Positions 21,262 to 34,800 of a DNA stretch of 64,000 nucleotides are shown here, piece after piece (position 1 is the first letter of the stretch; each line of letters begins with the position of its first letter). Under the pieces are notes generated by a model. That model was not told the origin of the DNA. It saw only the letters and a program-made list of their open reading frames with translations, and ran no database searches. The position numbers and the translations under genes were made by a program. This DNA comes from Sinohyriopsis cumingii (taxonomy: Eukaryota; Mollusca; Bivalvia; Unionida; Unionidae), in NCBI GenBank assembly GCA_028554795.2, contig CM068835.1:60077219-60141218 (forward strand), given 5' to 3'.

Positions 21262-21989
21262 TCTTATGACAAAATCTTACACTGCATTTCATGGTGTAAT
21301 GATAGTGATAGAAATAAGATCGTTAGTAATGCATCATCACAAACTGACATTAGCAATCAGCCCAAAATTTACAACCCTGACAGTTTATTTAAAAATCATT
21401 TGATCAATCAGATGAAAGAACTGAATGCGAGAAATTTTTGTAATATCAGGAATAGTCCTCCATATTCCATACCATTTCAAGTCATCTTCAAAAACGGGGC
21501 ATGGCATGTATGGTCTTGTTTGGGGGCATTTGGGGGTGTACATAGTTGGGACTGGTGTCAGTTTGGGTAAAACCACCATTTGCAACTGAAAATCATAAAC
21601 CACAGACTATTATCACCATTACAACACTCTGTTCTTAGGAAAATCTGTCTGTAATTCCTTGTGACAATATCACCTGGATAGTAACAATGTTACAATGATG
21701 CCCAAATTTCTGACAGTGCATGTATACTTAAGATAACACTACTGCATATTCTGACCTCTGGCCTATTGGAGAATGTGTTACAAATATTTACCCTAGATTT
21801 CTTTCAAAGTGTGTTACAAATTCTGACTTTCAAACTTATGTAAAGTGTTAATCCACAAATGTGTTAGAACTTTTGACCATGTGTACTGAGAAATAGGAGT
21901 TCAGAATATCTGATAACGATAATAGACAATGGATCCTCGCAGCCTTTCCTACTTGTAAAAGTCCTGTGACCTTTATATCGACCTATGTT

Positions 21990-22045
21990 GATATGACTGA
22001 AAAACTGTTGAAGTTATGTTAAAAATCCAATACAAATCTAAATCC
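21990..22045 (+). mobile_element. SINE 3'-end fragment, CA-tail family
   Basis: GTTGATATGACTGAAAAACT and the following GTTGAAGTTATGTTAAAAATCC match the last ~50 bases of the SINE at 14841. The head and body are absent. Confidence 0.55.
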
Positions 22046-23453
22046 ACTTCTGTTGAATAAGATATATTAATCATATTTTAACATAATCAAATAAAAAGAC
22101 ACAACCAATTAAAAAAAGCAAATAACATGAACAATATCATTATATCTGACTGCCACATGATACAGCTATCAACATTATACTACATACTGTATAACTGCAT
22201 TATATATATGTCCAGCACAGGTTAATGGGTAATCTAGTGGAATTCAAGGCTGGTACAAATGGACTGTTTTTTTTTTTAAATGCTACATTCCTTGTCAGCC
22301 ACGTTGAAGAACAATACATGCATCTCCTTTTCCTAAACATTTTGAATATAGTTTCATATCAGATACTGGCTAAATAACTGTTTCCTAGCTCCACTTATAT
22401 GTTCACAATGAAAATGTTTTCTTTTTTTTCTGTTTACAATCTGACTTTAGAGCTTATTAGAAACTGTAAATCATACTGATAGACCTTCATATTGATCCCC
22501 TAAATGGCTGACAAAGGGAGATAATACTGCCAAAATTAAATGGGTCCAATATTACATCAGGCATGGGTAATAGAAGTAGATGTGGTTGACAGGTTATCAA
22601 ATAATGGACATGGATTCGGAGCCTTATAGTAATTAAGATCAATCACAAATGATTTTCTGATAATAATTTAATGTTGAATGCATATAAAGTTAGAATTAGC
22701 TTGGTACAGACAGATGACACTGTCAACCACAAACCAATGTCAAACATAGGTTCTGCATAATGCACAGTTCAAGCTGCAACTTTGACGTACCATATATGAC
22801 TTTCAAAATGCTAATACAAAAATCTTAAGTTGATCAGAATTAGATGGAAAAAATTTCTTATAATACCATATGAGCAAGTGGGTGAGGAAATGCATCTGAT
22901 AAATATCAGTCACCTCTATGAACAGACTCAGTATAAATTTAATTTACCATATATACTCATATATAAGTTGGGAATAATTGCATACAACATAGACTCTGAA
23001 TTGCCATCACATAATGTGCCAGAACATCAGTATAACTCAATTTATAAGCAAACATATATGGTATAAGCATGTTACAATAAAACCAAGGTTGCACTGTTTT
23101 GCAAAAAGCTGATATTATTTCTTCACTTTATGATAATCAAAATATTTAAAAGTGAATTTAAAAAAACATGGCTAAGTGTTTTAGGCCACTTGCCCAGTCT
23201 CAGATAACTGGATAACTGTTGATGTCCTATCCTGTTTATGACAATAACAAAAAGAATTTGCGGTTTTACTGCTATAAATGTAAATCATGGTAACCTATCA
23301 AGAGCCTGAAGAGGCTTACCAAAAATCATAGCAGAAATGAAACAGAGCCAAGCCAACACATACCATATACATGACTGAAATATTCAAATGTGCAAAATTT
23401 AAGAAGTAAATTTGTTGCCACATAAATTATGCAGCACTTCACATTGTGAAGTC

Positions 23454-23459
23454 TTTATT
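23454..23459 (-). terminator. Candidate poly(A) signal of the Rab39-like gene
   Basis: AATAAA on the minus strand, 50 bases after the Rab stop codon. It is the nearest signal, but a longer 3' untranslated region is possible. Confidence 0.35.
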
Positions 23460-23508
23460 CAAGGATTGCACATGAAAATATATCCCACAAGATTAACAAA
23501 CCGTATTA

Positions 23509-23935
23509 TCAACAACAGCCACCCCCTTCAGGTTCTCCCTCAGCAAGATGCACCCTCTCATCTGCACGAGCAAATCCTGGCTTTATACCATCCCAGCCTT
23601 CTTCTATCTTGATTCTTTCCTCCTTCAACAACCTGTATATGTCTTTAGCCATAATAAGGAATGCTTCTTCAACATTTTGTCCATTTTTAGCAGAGGTTTC
23701 TATATACCTCAATCCATTCAACTGAGCAAATCTAGAGCCTTCGCTAGAGCTGACTTGCCTATCGCTATCCCTATCACACTTATGCGCGATAGCCATATAA
23801 ACTGCCTTGTGTGGCTCGATATGGAATTTGGCTTCCTCAAGCCAGCCAATTACGTTCTCGAAGCTGGCTCTTTTTGTGATGTCGTACATTATCATTACAC
23901 CCACAGAGTTCCGATAATATGATCGGGTAATTGAT
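23509..23935 (-). CDS. RAB39: Rab39-like small GTPase, coding exon 2
   Basis: This exon encodes the second two-thirds of a Rab GTPase acting in vesicle traffic. Visible features are SITRSYYRNSVG after switch II, the guanine-binding HKCD (the N/TKxD motif in Rab39 form), ETSAK, and a GWDGIKPGF stretch matching Rab39 (GWEGVKSGF in mammals). The C-terminus GGCC is a dual-cysteine site for geranylgeranyl groups. The acceptor is TTTCAG just before 23935, and the split Arg codon fits the donor of exon 1 exactly. With exon 1 the protein is 214 residues, close to the length of human RAB39B. Ordinary host gene, apparently intact. Confidence 0.95.
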
Positions 23936-24069
23936 CTGAAATATACAACAAATACAGTCTTGCATGAAAAAGATTTTGTTTCAACATGAAAAGTTAGAAG
24001 ACCCAGTGTCATACTGGAAATATATTGTATATACTTGCTTATAAGTCGAGTCCAACTACAAACAGAAAC

Positions 24070-24314
24070 AGGGCCCCGAGTGGCCAAGTGGTCTAGGGTG
24101 CTCTTCGTTACGGATCACTGCCATGTCACCTCTGCCTGCGTGGGTTCGAGTCTCGGATTCGGCTAATGTGGATATGTGAGACAGCTTGCCAGTAGCTTCT
24201 CATGGGTCGGTGGTTCTTTCTGGGGTTTTCCTGGGTTCTTCCTCCACCATTAATACTGGCCACCATGTATAGCCTATCGTGTGCTGAAAAGTGGCGTTAA
24301 ACCCTAAAACAACA
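24070..24314 (+). mobile_element. tRNA-derived SINE, CAA-tail family, copy 2
   Basis: Full-length copy: GGGCCCCGAGTGGCCAAGTG head, B box GGGTTCGAGTCTCGG, body, GGCGTTAAACCC and a (CAA)-type tail. The exact 12-bp duplication ACAAACAGAAAC lies at 24058-24069 and 24315-24326. It sits in the Rab39-like intron, antisense to the gene. Confidence 0.9.
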
Positions 24315-26099
24315 ACAAACAGAAACTGCACAGAACCAGATCTGCCATTGCACAATGCACCGACTGATCTGGATCTATGCATTTTGCATGGAGCAATCAA
24401 TAGAACAAATAATACAGACCCTGATCTGCCAGTCTATTATGTGATGGTACAGCAAGGTCTATGTAGTTTGCACTTGGACTCAACCTATAAGCAAATAAGA
24501 ACTTTTTAAAAAATATATATATTTTTACATAGCTAAGGGTTCAAGCAATCAAAAATCACCAAAAATATGTAGGGGTTGATGTGCATTTATTTTGTGCTGC
24601 TCTTATCTGAATATATATTCCCAAGTGAGGCAATTGCATAGAATGTATGGGGAAAAGCATATCCAGTGACTAACAAGTTATATAAAAATGCACCAGTCTG
24701 AAGACAACAGACTCATCTTATCAAATAGACAAAGCAAACAAAATCTCATTATGTGAAGTTTTCAGTAACCTACTACTGTTAAGATCATACAGAAAGCCTC
24801 CACAGCCAATTTAAGGCAGATTGTAAATCACTACAGATTTACATGGTATCCAGTAATCAAATATAGAGCAGAATGTTCAAAAGCTCAAATATTACTCAAA
24901 TCACTTGCAGCCTGACCTTGAAAAACTTGCTTTAAAATTTTTTGCGACATAGAAATTTTCAAGTTTTACTGTGTATCATCTAAAACAAGTCAAACGTGTC
25001 AGTAACTGCCAGGCATGGGACATAACTAAGCTGGCATTTGTATGAACGTGACCACTGTATGCAGATTCAGAAAGACTTTCACAGTGACAGTCAGTTGTGT
25101 ATGTATGTAAGATAAGTTTTAGATTGGTTGTTAGACCCACATATGAGCAAATGGATGAAATTTTGACATTTTTTTTGTTATCCCCTTACTAACCAATGAT
25201 TTTTACCTGCTTGCCTTCTTTTACCCCAAATCCTAATTGTCCGAGTAAAGTTTGTCAGGTCTGCTTTAGATCTAATGAGAGAAAGTTTAATATCCAGTCC
25301 AAAACTCCAGTCCTTAAACAGCAGGATTTTGTTATGTAAGAAAATCTGGTCTCAAAATTGCATTTTTTTATAGATGTATTATTTTAATGTGATTAGCAAT
25401 AAGAATGAATACATTTTAAATGGCATCAGTGTAAAGCTACAACCTTGTTCTTTTCTCTAACAACCTGCTTTGGTCTATCATGAAATGTGTTGATGTCACA
25501 AGCCCTGGAACAAGAGTACTATCTCATGCAAAACTGCCTCGATGGTTGTTGAAATATCTTGGAATAATGCTGAGAGTGGTCGTTCAGAGTTGTGTATCTT
25601 AAAAAGAGTTAGCTACATAACAGCAACTGGCTATCTACTGCTTATATTAAAGACTGACATGTACCATGAGAAACAGCTTTAACTCATGGGCAACTAATAC
25701 CGAATAATACCTTGTAATACAGGCCACACTGGTACAAAAGATGACTCCAACTTCTGCTGCAACAATGACTGCTTTCCCACAATCCACCAAAGGAAGAAAC
25801 TGACTGGAAAACTGAACTTACCCCAAACACAATATTCCATGTGCACAAAATAAATGTATGATTAAAAACGTAACATTGTAATAAAATCTAATGTTTATTT
25901 TAACATTTGTTTTCTTTTGTATCTTTGTTCCCCAACTTTAAAACCAGATGCGGATAATTAAAGTCATTAAAAAATATATGTGCAAATAATGCAAGTAGAC
26001 TGATATGTCGATGGGAAAGGATAAGAATGCAGATGTATTTACAAGAATAAAAAATTGATGTGTAATGTTGTTTATTTCAAGGTCCTAAATTAAATAACA

Positions 26100-26345
26100 G
26101 GAACAAGTGAAATGAACAATTTAAGTAAAATCAACCAACAATTTATTTCTCTAAGTTACAAAGTGAAAATTTAAGAGATACAGTAGTGTGAATTAAATTC
26201 AAAAAAATCATAAATGTTATATCCCAATTCCAACAATACAGAATATTCCAAATGAAATTCTATAGTCTTAAATGTCCTGATGAACCACAATGATGCAATC
26301 CAGAACGTCTTTGAATATGTTCACAATAATTCCAAAATAACATTT
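26100..26345. repeat. Dispersed repeat, unknown family, copy in intron
   Basis: It shares TTTCTCTAAGTTACAAAG, a later AATTCCAA...GAATAT block and TTCACAATAATTCCAA with the stretch at 35940-36210. It may be part of a transposon end. No coding sequence is visible in it. Confidence 0.4.
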
Positions 26346-26364
26346 TAATCCAAACTCATTGAGC

Positions 26365-26475
26365 ACTATGCATGATGCCCCAGTGCTAGACAGCACTATA
26401 AACTGCCACACTGCAGACATCGTAGTGATATGACTGAAAAATTGTTAAAGCTGCTTTAAAAATCCAGATTATACA
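26365..26475 (+). mobile_element. SINE fragment, CA-tail family
   Basis: It matches the 3' third of the SINE at 14841 (CATGATGCCCCAGTGCTAGA through GATATGACTGAAAAATTG) and runs into a short (CA)n tail before the LINE relic. Confidence 0.75.
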
Positions 26476-26489
26476 CACACACTATGCTG

Positions 26490-27600
26490 GGACTGATATC
26501 AGATATTGGACTGACAGCAAGTTGCTCAAACTGAGAAAACTACAGGTGAAGATGAAGTCACAGAAAATGACTGTTCCTTATCTCCTATTTGTTGATGACT
26601 GTTGCCTGAATGCCAAATCTGCCTCTGACACACAACAAAGTATCAACCATTTCTCTTCAGCTTCTGACAATTTTGGTCTCACAATTTCTATTAAGACAAC
26701 AGAGGTTATTCACCAATCTGAACCAGAAAAGCATCACATACAGCCTAATACATTAAATGGACAAATCCTCACAGCAGTGGACAAGTTCACCTCTCTTGGC
26801 AGCACACTGCCAAGTACAGTCCACACCAATGGAGAAATCAATGCCAAAATTGCTCCAGCAAGTGTGACCTTTTGCAGACTATGTTCATATGTGTTGGAAC
26901 TCAGAAGTATCAATCTACAAGCAGAATGTAAGGTGTACAAAGCCATTGTGTTGCCAACACTGCTGTATGGGTTACAAAATCTGGATAGTGTACAGATGCC
27001 ATGCCAAAAAGTTAATCATTTTCACATGGGCTGCTTGTGGAAACTGATGTTGGTAAGACTGCATCAGTGTCCCAAATACTGACTTTATCACACGACCAGA
27101 CATTCCAAGCATCCACACTCAACTTATGAAATCACACTCACACCTGAGGTTAGATGGGCAGTCAAAAAATAACCAGGACGTCAAAAGAGCAACTACAAAA
27201 GAAGGTCCCCTACAACAAACTGAAGGAGAGAAAGTGATTTTTGGGTGGTAGAAAAAATAGCTTCAAAGACACCATCTTGTCATCCTTGAATCACTTCAAC
27301 ACTGACCCAGAACCATGGAAAAATCTCACACAGCATCACTCCACCTGACAGTCTCATCCATATTGAAGCTATCGATTTTGAACAGACGAGAACTACAAAG
27401 GCAGTACAGAAGTATGGGCAGCATAAATCACAGAAGAGCATCATATCCCCAATTGATCTGGCAAACTCATTTGGCATCTCCTTCCAAGTGTGCCACAGAC
27501 AGTTCAGAGTACAAACTGTTCTCATTGGTCAACTCACATACTCAAAGAAACCAAACTAGGCAGCAATCTCATGTTCATCTTCAAACTGAAAAGACCAACA
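26490..27600 (+). mobile_element. LINE relic, reverse transcriptase C-terminal half with zinc-finger end
   Basis: The frame 26522-27082 carries the reverse transcriptase catalytic stretch in the form LLFVDDCCLN (family FADD-type box), then DNFGLTISIKTTEV, KFTSLGSTL and KVYKAIVLPTLLYG, all in the order of non-LTR reverse transcriptases. Downstream, in shifted frames, come RPDIPSIHTQLM and a diverged finger VCHRQFRVQTVLIGQL near 27495. Several frame changes and stops show an old dead copy. It is the same family as the fragment at 62701-63212, and sits in sense opposite to Rab39. Confidence 0.85.
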
Positions 27601-27639
27601 ACAATAAAAACAATAATAACAACAGTTTCAATTTGATGC

Positions 27640-27785
27640 CACCGTGCTTCAGTGTTTGGCATGCTGGACTTGCAACTGAAAGGATGCGAGTTCAAATCCC
27701 ACCACAGGATCAGCCTGGAGCACTAAATAGACTTCAAGTGTTGCGATGCCATAAACACCAAACCAAACAAACAAATCAACCAAAC
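27640..27785 (+). mobile_element. Third tRNA-derived SINE type
   Basis: The head GTGCTTCAGTGTTTGGCATG with a B box GAGTTCAAATCCCACCAC resembles a tRNA, followed by a short body and a tail AAACCAAACAAACAAATC. It is distinct from the other two SINE families. No clear target duplication was found. Confidence 0.6.
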
Positions 27786-28544
27786 TGTATTCAAATTTAA
27801 TATCAAATACTGGACACATTCCAGGCCAAGCAATTGTATTACAGTATTTCTAGATTGTGATTTAATCAATTTAAGTACTAAAGTTAATCAATGCATGCTA
27901 TAGAGTAAGAGAACACAATGTAGTCCATAGACCAAAGTCTGTTATCGCTTAGCAGGCCCAATAGCAAAGGTCAATAATTTATCAGACTCTTTAATGTAGA
28001 CTTGAGCCTGACCAGCAACAGGGTGACAATTCATTTTATAACTGATAACACACTATACTACATGCATTTCTTAAAAATCTTGAACACCACTTCATTCATG
28101 TGGTGTGTCACCCTCCCCCAAAAATATCTCACATGATCAAGGAAAATAAAAATAAACTGCCCTAAAGCTTAGTACAAACTTAACATTTTACTGGATAAGT
28201 AAACCTATTTTGTTACTTGCCTAAAATTGAATGCAAAATATAAAACAAACTAAATAGAAAATATTAATTAATAAATATTCTGTCAGCCTCAATGAAAAAG
28301 TCAATTCCAGCTCATCAAAGGCATGCAATTTGGCGAAATCACCTGGGCTGAAACATATAACTTGAAACAGTATGTACAGGCTTTGTCTGCTTCAGTGTTA
28401 AGATAAATTGTAAACAATGATTTCATTAAGTAATTTAACTGGTAAGATTAACATTCATACTATGTTTGCTTAAGTTCCCATGTTTACTAGCACTTTTGGT
28501 AATGATTTAAACCTTAGGCACAAGTGTTGGGGGACATGTTTATA

Positions 28545-28871
28545 TATGTGTGTGTGTGTGTGTATTTTTAACATAGCTTTAACAACTGTAGTGATAATCA
28601 CTATGATGTCTGCAGTGTGTCTGTTTACAGTGATGTCTAGCAAATGGGCATCATGCCACAGACATGTAGCATCATGTCTCAACTTGTGACATTATCCTGA
28701 ACTGGGCCAACCAGTCTTGACACTAACCTCTTAATGCTGAGTGCCAAGTGAGGCAGCTCCTAGTACATGTACCATTTTTATAAGTCTATGATATGACTCA
28801 TCTAGGGTTTGAACACATTACCTCCTGCATCTAAGGTGGACACTCTAGCCACTTAGATAACTGGAGTGGTC
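28545..28871 (-). mobile_element. tRNA-derived SINE, CA-tail family, minus strand
   Basis: On the minus strand it runs from a degraded tRNA head near 28871 to a (CA)n tail at about 28548-28562, with the family body (CTTGGCACTCAGCATTAAGA on minus) between. It is more diverged than the copy at 9888. It inserted in sense with Rab39 inside its intron. Confidence 0.8.
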
Positions 28872-31638
28872 CTCAAGCTCTTGTCCTTTCTAAGCTACTT
28901 TTTTATACAAAAAATATTATGATAGCACTGTTTTGCTGATTACATCAATATCAATGAATATAATAAGTTCCATGTATTTCTTGTGTGCTGAATACATAAA
29001 TATCAATGAAAAGGAGTTCCACAAAATTTTTAGATAACTATTTTGGAACTTCTGTTGATTGACCCCCCCCCCATATGATTAAAGTTTCATGCTTCAAAGT
29101 AAAGAAAGAATCAGTAAGTTGGAAGGAAATGTTACTGTAACTGTTTTGCTCTCCAATTACCAAGCCATAGTTTATTTACACTGCAGACACACTAGGTTTA
29201 AGGACTTTAATGTTGTCTTACTTATCTCTCATGGGATCATTAGAGCACCACAGCCTTTGCCATAGTTCATCATGGTCTGTACAGACATAATAAAAACAAA
29301 CAACATCTATATTGTATATAATATTGCTAGCTGGAAATAAAGTTGACTTTGAATAGTGCCCATTACAACTGGTATACATTTTCAATTAGATCATGCTGTC
29401 TAGAATATATCTAAAACGACAATGCAATTAATAAAATGAAACAATAACCTATATCTGTATCTACAGTGTAAAACCAGAACTAATCAATGAAACGAAATTG
29501 GCTCATCACAATACACCAAAATTCTGTTATAAGTTAGATGACATATCTGTATTGCAGTATATAGATACATATTGATCATTAATGGCATTTAAATGTTAAT
29601 TCTGCATATTATGTACTGAAATCATGAAAAGCTTCCTTACATGCAAAAAAATTACAATAAAAACTGAACAAGAGAACAGCATGCATTTTATTTCACTAAA
29701 ACACCTAATGAAGACAATCAATCATATCACTGATTTAAAAATAAAATGCATATCATCATGAACAAAGACTTCTACCTAAAAGAAAATACACAAGTTCATA
29801 AAAAAAGGCTATGGATTATCTTGATCGAAAGTTATGATGCGCAATCTTTTAGGTTCTCTCTAACTTATGCATCTTATAAACTTGTTTTATTACAAAGAAA
29901 AGTGCACTTAAAAAAAAAAGAAAACCTGCAATGAAATAGAGCCTTCATTAAACATGTCATAGCTATGAGCTTTTGTGATAGACTTCTATATCTGCTGTGC
30001 CAAAAGATTAATGGAGAAAATAAATTTTTATAAGGTTTACTTAATAATATACTGCCTGAAACAAATTTGATGTGAAAATATCACATCTATCATTTCATTG
30101 AATACCATATCACCTGGAATCTAAATTCATCATTCCATTTTGTTCTTTAAATCATTTCATGTGAAATCACATCATTTGGAATCTGGATTTATCATTTCAT
30201 TGCCGAGTTAAATCATTTAACTTTATACTACATTATTTGATTAATGTAATTTTGGCGCTGACAGCTGCCTTCACCATACCATTTCCATTCAAATAATCCT
30301 AAGGGCCCCTTGGGTCAAGTTTATGGGACCCAATTTACTTTCAAAGGGACCAGCCTATTATTTTATTACTTATTACTTGCTTATTGCGTGACAACATTTA
30401 TGAACTTCACAATAAGTTCCTTTAAATTGTACTTCAGGAAATTCAAACTAGTACATGTACTAAGATATGTTAATGCTTACTTATTATTCTATTTTTATTA
30501 TTACATGTTCTTATTCACTGTAATAACTTCCAACAATATACAATTATATGTTGGTCAAGATAGGACAGCTTACAATACCAGACAGAAGTAGTACACTGTC
30601 GTCTTGAAAACTGGGATTTCTTTACCAGCCAGGAACCACATGATTTACCCAGCTACTTTTACTTTACACCAGTTACTTTTTTTATATATAAAAACAACTA
30701 TCCCAATTTAGGGAGGTTCACCACCCCCTGCCAACTTTGTCAGCTCGCCCTCCAACTTTAAATCTAATGGAAGGCCCTAGAAATAACAGTACCTCCACTG
30801 AACTCCATCATGAGAGCTTTCTTTCACTTTCAAACTTAACACTGCCATGATACAAGATAAAAATGACATAAGGAAATGAAACAATCACAAGTCTTCAATG
30901 TATGGCTTTCACAGTGCCATGCCAAGGATCTACATATAAACAGCCATCAGCTGTAATCCCAACATGTATATCAAACGAAAGATTTAGTGTTTCGAATCGT
31001 CTACTTTTATGTTATTATATACCACTTATGCCTTTCAAAATCTGATGAACACTGCTGCATTATGTATAATAGTGTGGTCAGCACTGCAAAATAATGTCCC
31101 AAACTTCATGACTATGAAGTATTAAAACTAATCTTTCATCTCAAAGCACTTAGCATAGAATTAATTTGCACAAAAAAACATGCAAGAAATTGGCAGACAT
31201 AACTTTAATATTAAAAATCATCCAATATGCATTACTTTGGCATGTAATAGTAAATTTCTTTACCTCGGAAGCTCTTCAACGCTTAAAACAAAAAGCCACA
31301 TTGTCTCCAACGGCGAGCGAAATGTCAAGCATGTATTGTACAGATTAATCAAATAAATCTTTCATATTTATAACTTCGATATAAGCATGAATGGAATGTA
31401 GCTTTTTCAATGGATTTTTCCTCAAATTGATTAAAGCAATGAGAAAAGATAGTATTCTGAAGTGCACTGGTCTGCCACTACATGCCATGTGATGGGGAGG
31501 GAGCGATTGCACGCCTTCGCTTTGCAATCTGAATCTATGCAGTCTCACACAAACGTAATAAACTAGTAGCCATGTTGAATAAATTATATGGCACCCAAGA
31601 CATATTCTGCACATACAAAATGAAAGATTAACAATTAC

Positions 31639-31856
31639 CTAAATCTTTCTTGCCCGGCCGTGTCCCATATTTGTAGTTTGACGCGCACTCCTTCCTCAAC
31701 TTCAATTAACCGAGCAAAGAAGTCAACACCAACAGTGGGGTCACAGGCGTCTGCGAATTTGCCATCGGTGAAATATTTCAGAAGTGAAGATTTTCCAACG
31801 GTGCTGTCTCCGATCAAAATAAGTCGAAATTGGTAATCAAAAATTGGCTCAACCAT
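31639..31856 (-). CDS. RAB39: Rab39-like small GTPase, coding exon 1
   Basis: The exon encodes the first 72 residues from the ATG at 31856. It holds the P-loop GDSTVGKSS, switch I with DPTVGVDFF (a Rab39 signature; [12 protein letters not shown] in mammals) and the WDTAGQERF box of switch II. The donor GTAATT follows at 31638. Rab39 proteins work in endosome-, phagosome- and autophagy-linked membrane traffic in vertebrates; the same role here is inference. The upstream sequence to about 32000 is the likely promoter; no TATA box was identified. Confidence 0.95.
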
Positions 31857-34800
31857 TCTACTGCAGTAAATTTCGCTGGTCAGTCACTGTATCATCTGAT
31901 TACGATTAAACAAACCTTCAAAGCTGTCTGCTCAACTTTCATTAGCAATCATGGTTGCATTCTACCACTTCCGGTTGTCAAATAGATCACGCGAGTGGGG
32001 ATGTTATGATCTTTTCTTAAATCAATTTTGATTGGTCTTTATTGAGAGAATTGATTCTTAATCAGAGAAGCACGTGTACAATGTTTACAGAATCGCAGTG
32101 GGTAGTAAATAATTGTCATTACATTTTACCGTATGGAAAAACAATGAGTACACATACCAAACGGTATTGTGGACAATTGAGAAATTAATATATGTTTCTT
32201 GAGAAAGAATTAATGTATGCTTTCACCAATTTGTCCACATCTACATATTTGCAAGCAAAGGGGCTCGTATCGTTGCTTACATTTTACGTATAAATTATAT
32301 ATGAACTATCAAATGTAGCATTATATAATACATATATCATTTATTAGTAAACTGCAAGCAATATAGTTTATTAGTAATTTGCAAGCAATGATGGCTCCAG
32401 CTCGAGTGGCGTCCCCTTATCTACTGAGGGATGAGCGGTTATTTGGGTATTACTACTCGACGTCTTGCATTATGTGCGCAAGTTTTAAAAAAAAGGGGGG
32501 GGGGGTGCAGTCCGATAGCGAATTTTTTATCTGGTACAAGCTATATATCGCAGATAGTTCCTGAAATTTTGTCTACCCTAGCTAGGTTAGAATCGTTAAA
32601 TTATGTCTCGGTGAGGTTGAAAATTGTACAAAATTAATAATTAAAAGGTGTAATTTTTATATATTACAATATACAGTATAATTACATTATTACATTACCA
32701 ATTGCAGTATAATAATTAAAATAATTCTGATATCTGCTGCAAATTGGCAAAGTGTTTATGTCGAATCATATTTTGTTCATGTCGAATCATATTTTTCCTT
32801 ATTAAACTGTCAGCTCCAAAAGTATTGCTCGTTGGCAGATAAATGGCAAATAGTGTTTGTCTGCTTTCCATCATGTATGTCCGTATATGGTCTTATGTAA
32901 CGTGTTTAGGCTCGAATAAACAGCAACACAAGAAAGAGTAAAATAACAAGCTTTGAAAAATTTAACAAAGAATTTATTTCCCTGGAAAAATACTGTAAAA
33001 ATAAATAAAAAATAACTTATGGTTTTAAGAATCAAATCAAAAAATAATCCAAGAATAATATGCGAATAAAATTGTAAAAGTTTTAATAATAAAATGCTTT
33101 AATGATTTCAAGTTCGAGTCCCGACGAAGAATCAAATATGGAAGGCGATGATGTATGCTGTATCCTATATTGTGTTGAAGTCTAGAGTTCCTTGTATAAA
33201 CACAAGAAATAATCCGGTGTTTGAATTAATGAAATTTCTTTGTTCAAGGATCTCTGCATGAGCACTCAAAATATTTCCAGAGAAACGAATTAATCTTTTA
33301 GAATCCAAATAATTCGAATAAAAATTATGATTCCAACAATGGTCATACAGTAATTTTGAGGCGCAGAATGGGTGTCCGTAAGAGGGTCACATGATTATGT
33401 TTACACCACGTACTCAAAACATGGCCCTGACAAGAACCAATCATTTTACTCTAAGAACAAAACAATAATAAAAAGTTGTTTACTTCACTAAAAACTATTT
33501 ACAAGCCTAGGGTCATGTATTCAATACAGCATCGATTTCACGATTATCATTCACGCATTAAAAATTAATTAAAAAAAATAAAGTTGTTTACTTGACCACA
33601 AATCAAGGCCAAGAACTAAGTCAAACTTAGAAACAGTGTTTCTAATATTATGTATTGATGAAAAGATTCAATTCAAACTAAATTTTCGGGAAAATATCAA
33701 ATTCTTGGTAAACAAAACTACATTATTTTGACATATAATAAATTACAAATTAAAAAGATTTTAAAACTTACAAACAATTAAATCAGATATAAATTAAATC
33801 AAATATACATAGCAATGGTTATTTAATATGTCTACATGATTGTATTGCTATTTTGTTACTATTATTAATCCTTATTATTTATTAGTACTACATAAGGAAA
33901 TGAAAGTATTAATAAATGCCGTGTTAGAACCGTACGGTTTCTTTTCTTAATAATAATATATTAGATTTCAATACAGTTTTAAAAATCAAGTTTTGCATAT
34001 TTTAACATAAACTGATTTTCCATTTCGTAGCAATGGTTTTTGATAGGGGTGGGATCTGTTCTGTTATAATTTGTAAGTACGAATTTGATACAGGTTACAA
34101 ATGATAATAATAACACCATCGTAGTATCCAAGGCTTTTCCATCGATAAAAAAAATATGAAACAAAACAATATGGCTTACTTCAGACAGATCCAATGATCT
34201 TCATTTACGGACAAAGAGACAGATAGGTTCCACTCAATTAGGCGTGCTCATACAGACATGCGCATAATCTTTCGCCTCAAATATGTGTACTGAACATTGC
34301 CTTCACATAACTGAAACGCGGCATTTTCAATTGATCTCCATCAGGAGATAGCGCGAGCAAAGCACAACCTTACGAAACTTCAAATTATTTAATTTCATAT
34401 TTTCAGGGCTGGATTAGATCAAATGTTGGGTGGGGTCCAAAATTTCAAAAGGGCACTGACTTTCCTCGTGTCTATTGTTTTATAATTTGCATAATACTCA
34501 ATAAACGTGCGCAAGAATAAAATATGGTAAAATTTCAAGTGACAAGTGACTGTACATTTGTATGTGTACACGTTTTTTCTTTTGTTTTGGTGCTTTTTGA
34601 AGCCTGGAGGTGAATGGGTCCAGACACACTGGAGCCCTCCCCCCCCCCCCGATCCGGCTCGGCATTAAATAACTTACTTGTGTTGTTGTTCCGTAAAAAG
34701 CCAAACTAAAGCAACTCATATTTAGATATTTGTGGTCAATAAAGTTTGTAAAAAAATAATTACATCACATAAGATTCCGAATTCTTCTCCAGAGAAACCG

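Larger units (their letters stand above)
21270..23508. other. Downstream flank of Rab39-like gene
   Basis: AT-rich DNA that may include the 3' untranslated region of the minus-strand Rab gene. A SINE 3' end (CA-tail family) lies at about 21990-22045. No other feature was recognised. The open frame at 21244-21570 begins inside the MITE and is not supported as a gene. Confidence 0.45.
23936..31638 (-). other. Intron of the Rab39-like gene, 7.7 kb
   Basis: The intron begins GTAATT at 31638 and ends TTTCAG at 23936 on the minus strand, in phase 2 inside the Arg codon after ERF. It contains three SINE families and a LINE relic. The remaining AT-rich sequence (24.4-26.1 kb, 28.9-31.6 kb) shows no gene. 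A local ~90-base duplication with ATCATTTCATTG phrases lies at about 30080-30210. Confidence 0.9.

Noticed and set aside
27315-27800. 161-residue open frame
   Set aside because: It crosses the LINE relic's 3' end and a SINE; part is a shifted frame of the LINE C-terminus, not a gene.
28480-28689. Open frames on both strands in the intron
   Set aside because: They run into a SINE and its CA run; repeated VCVCVC or THTHTH text comes from the microsatellite.
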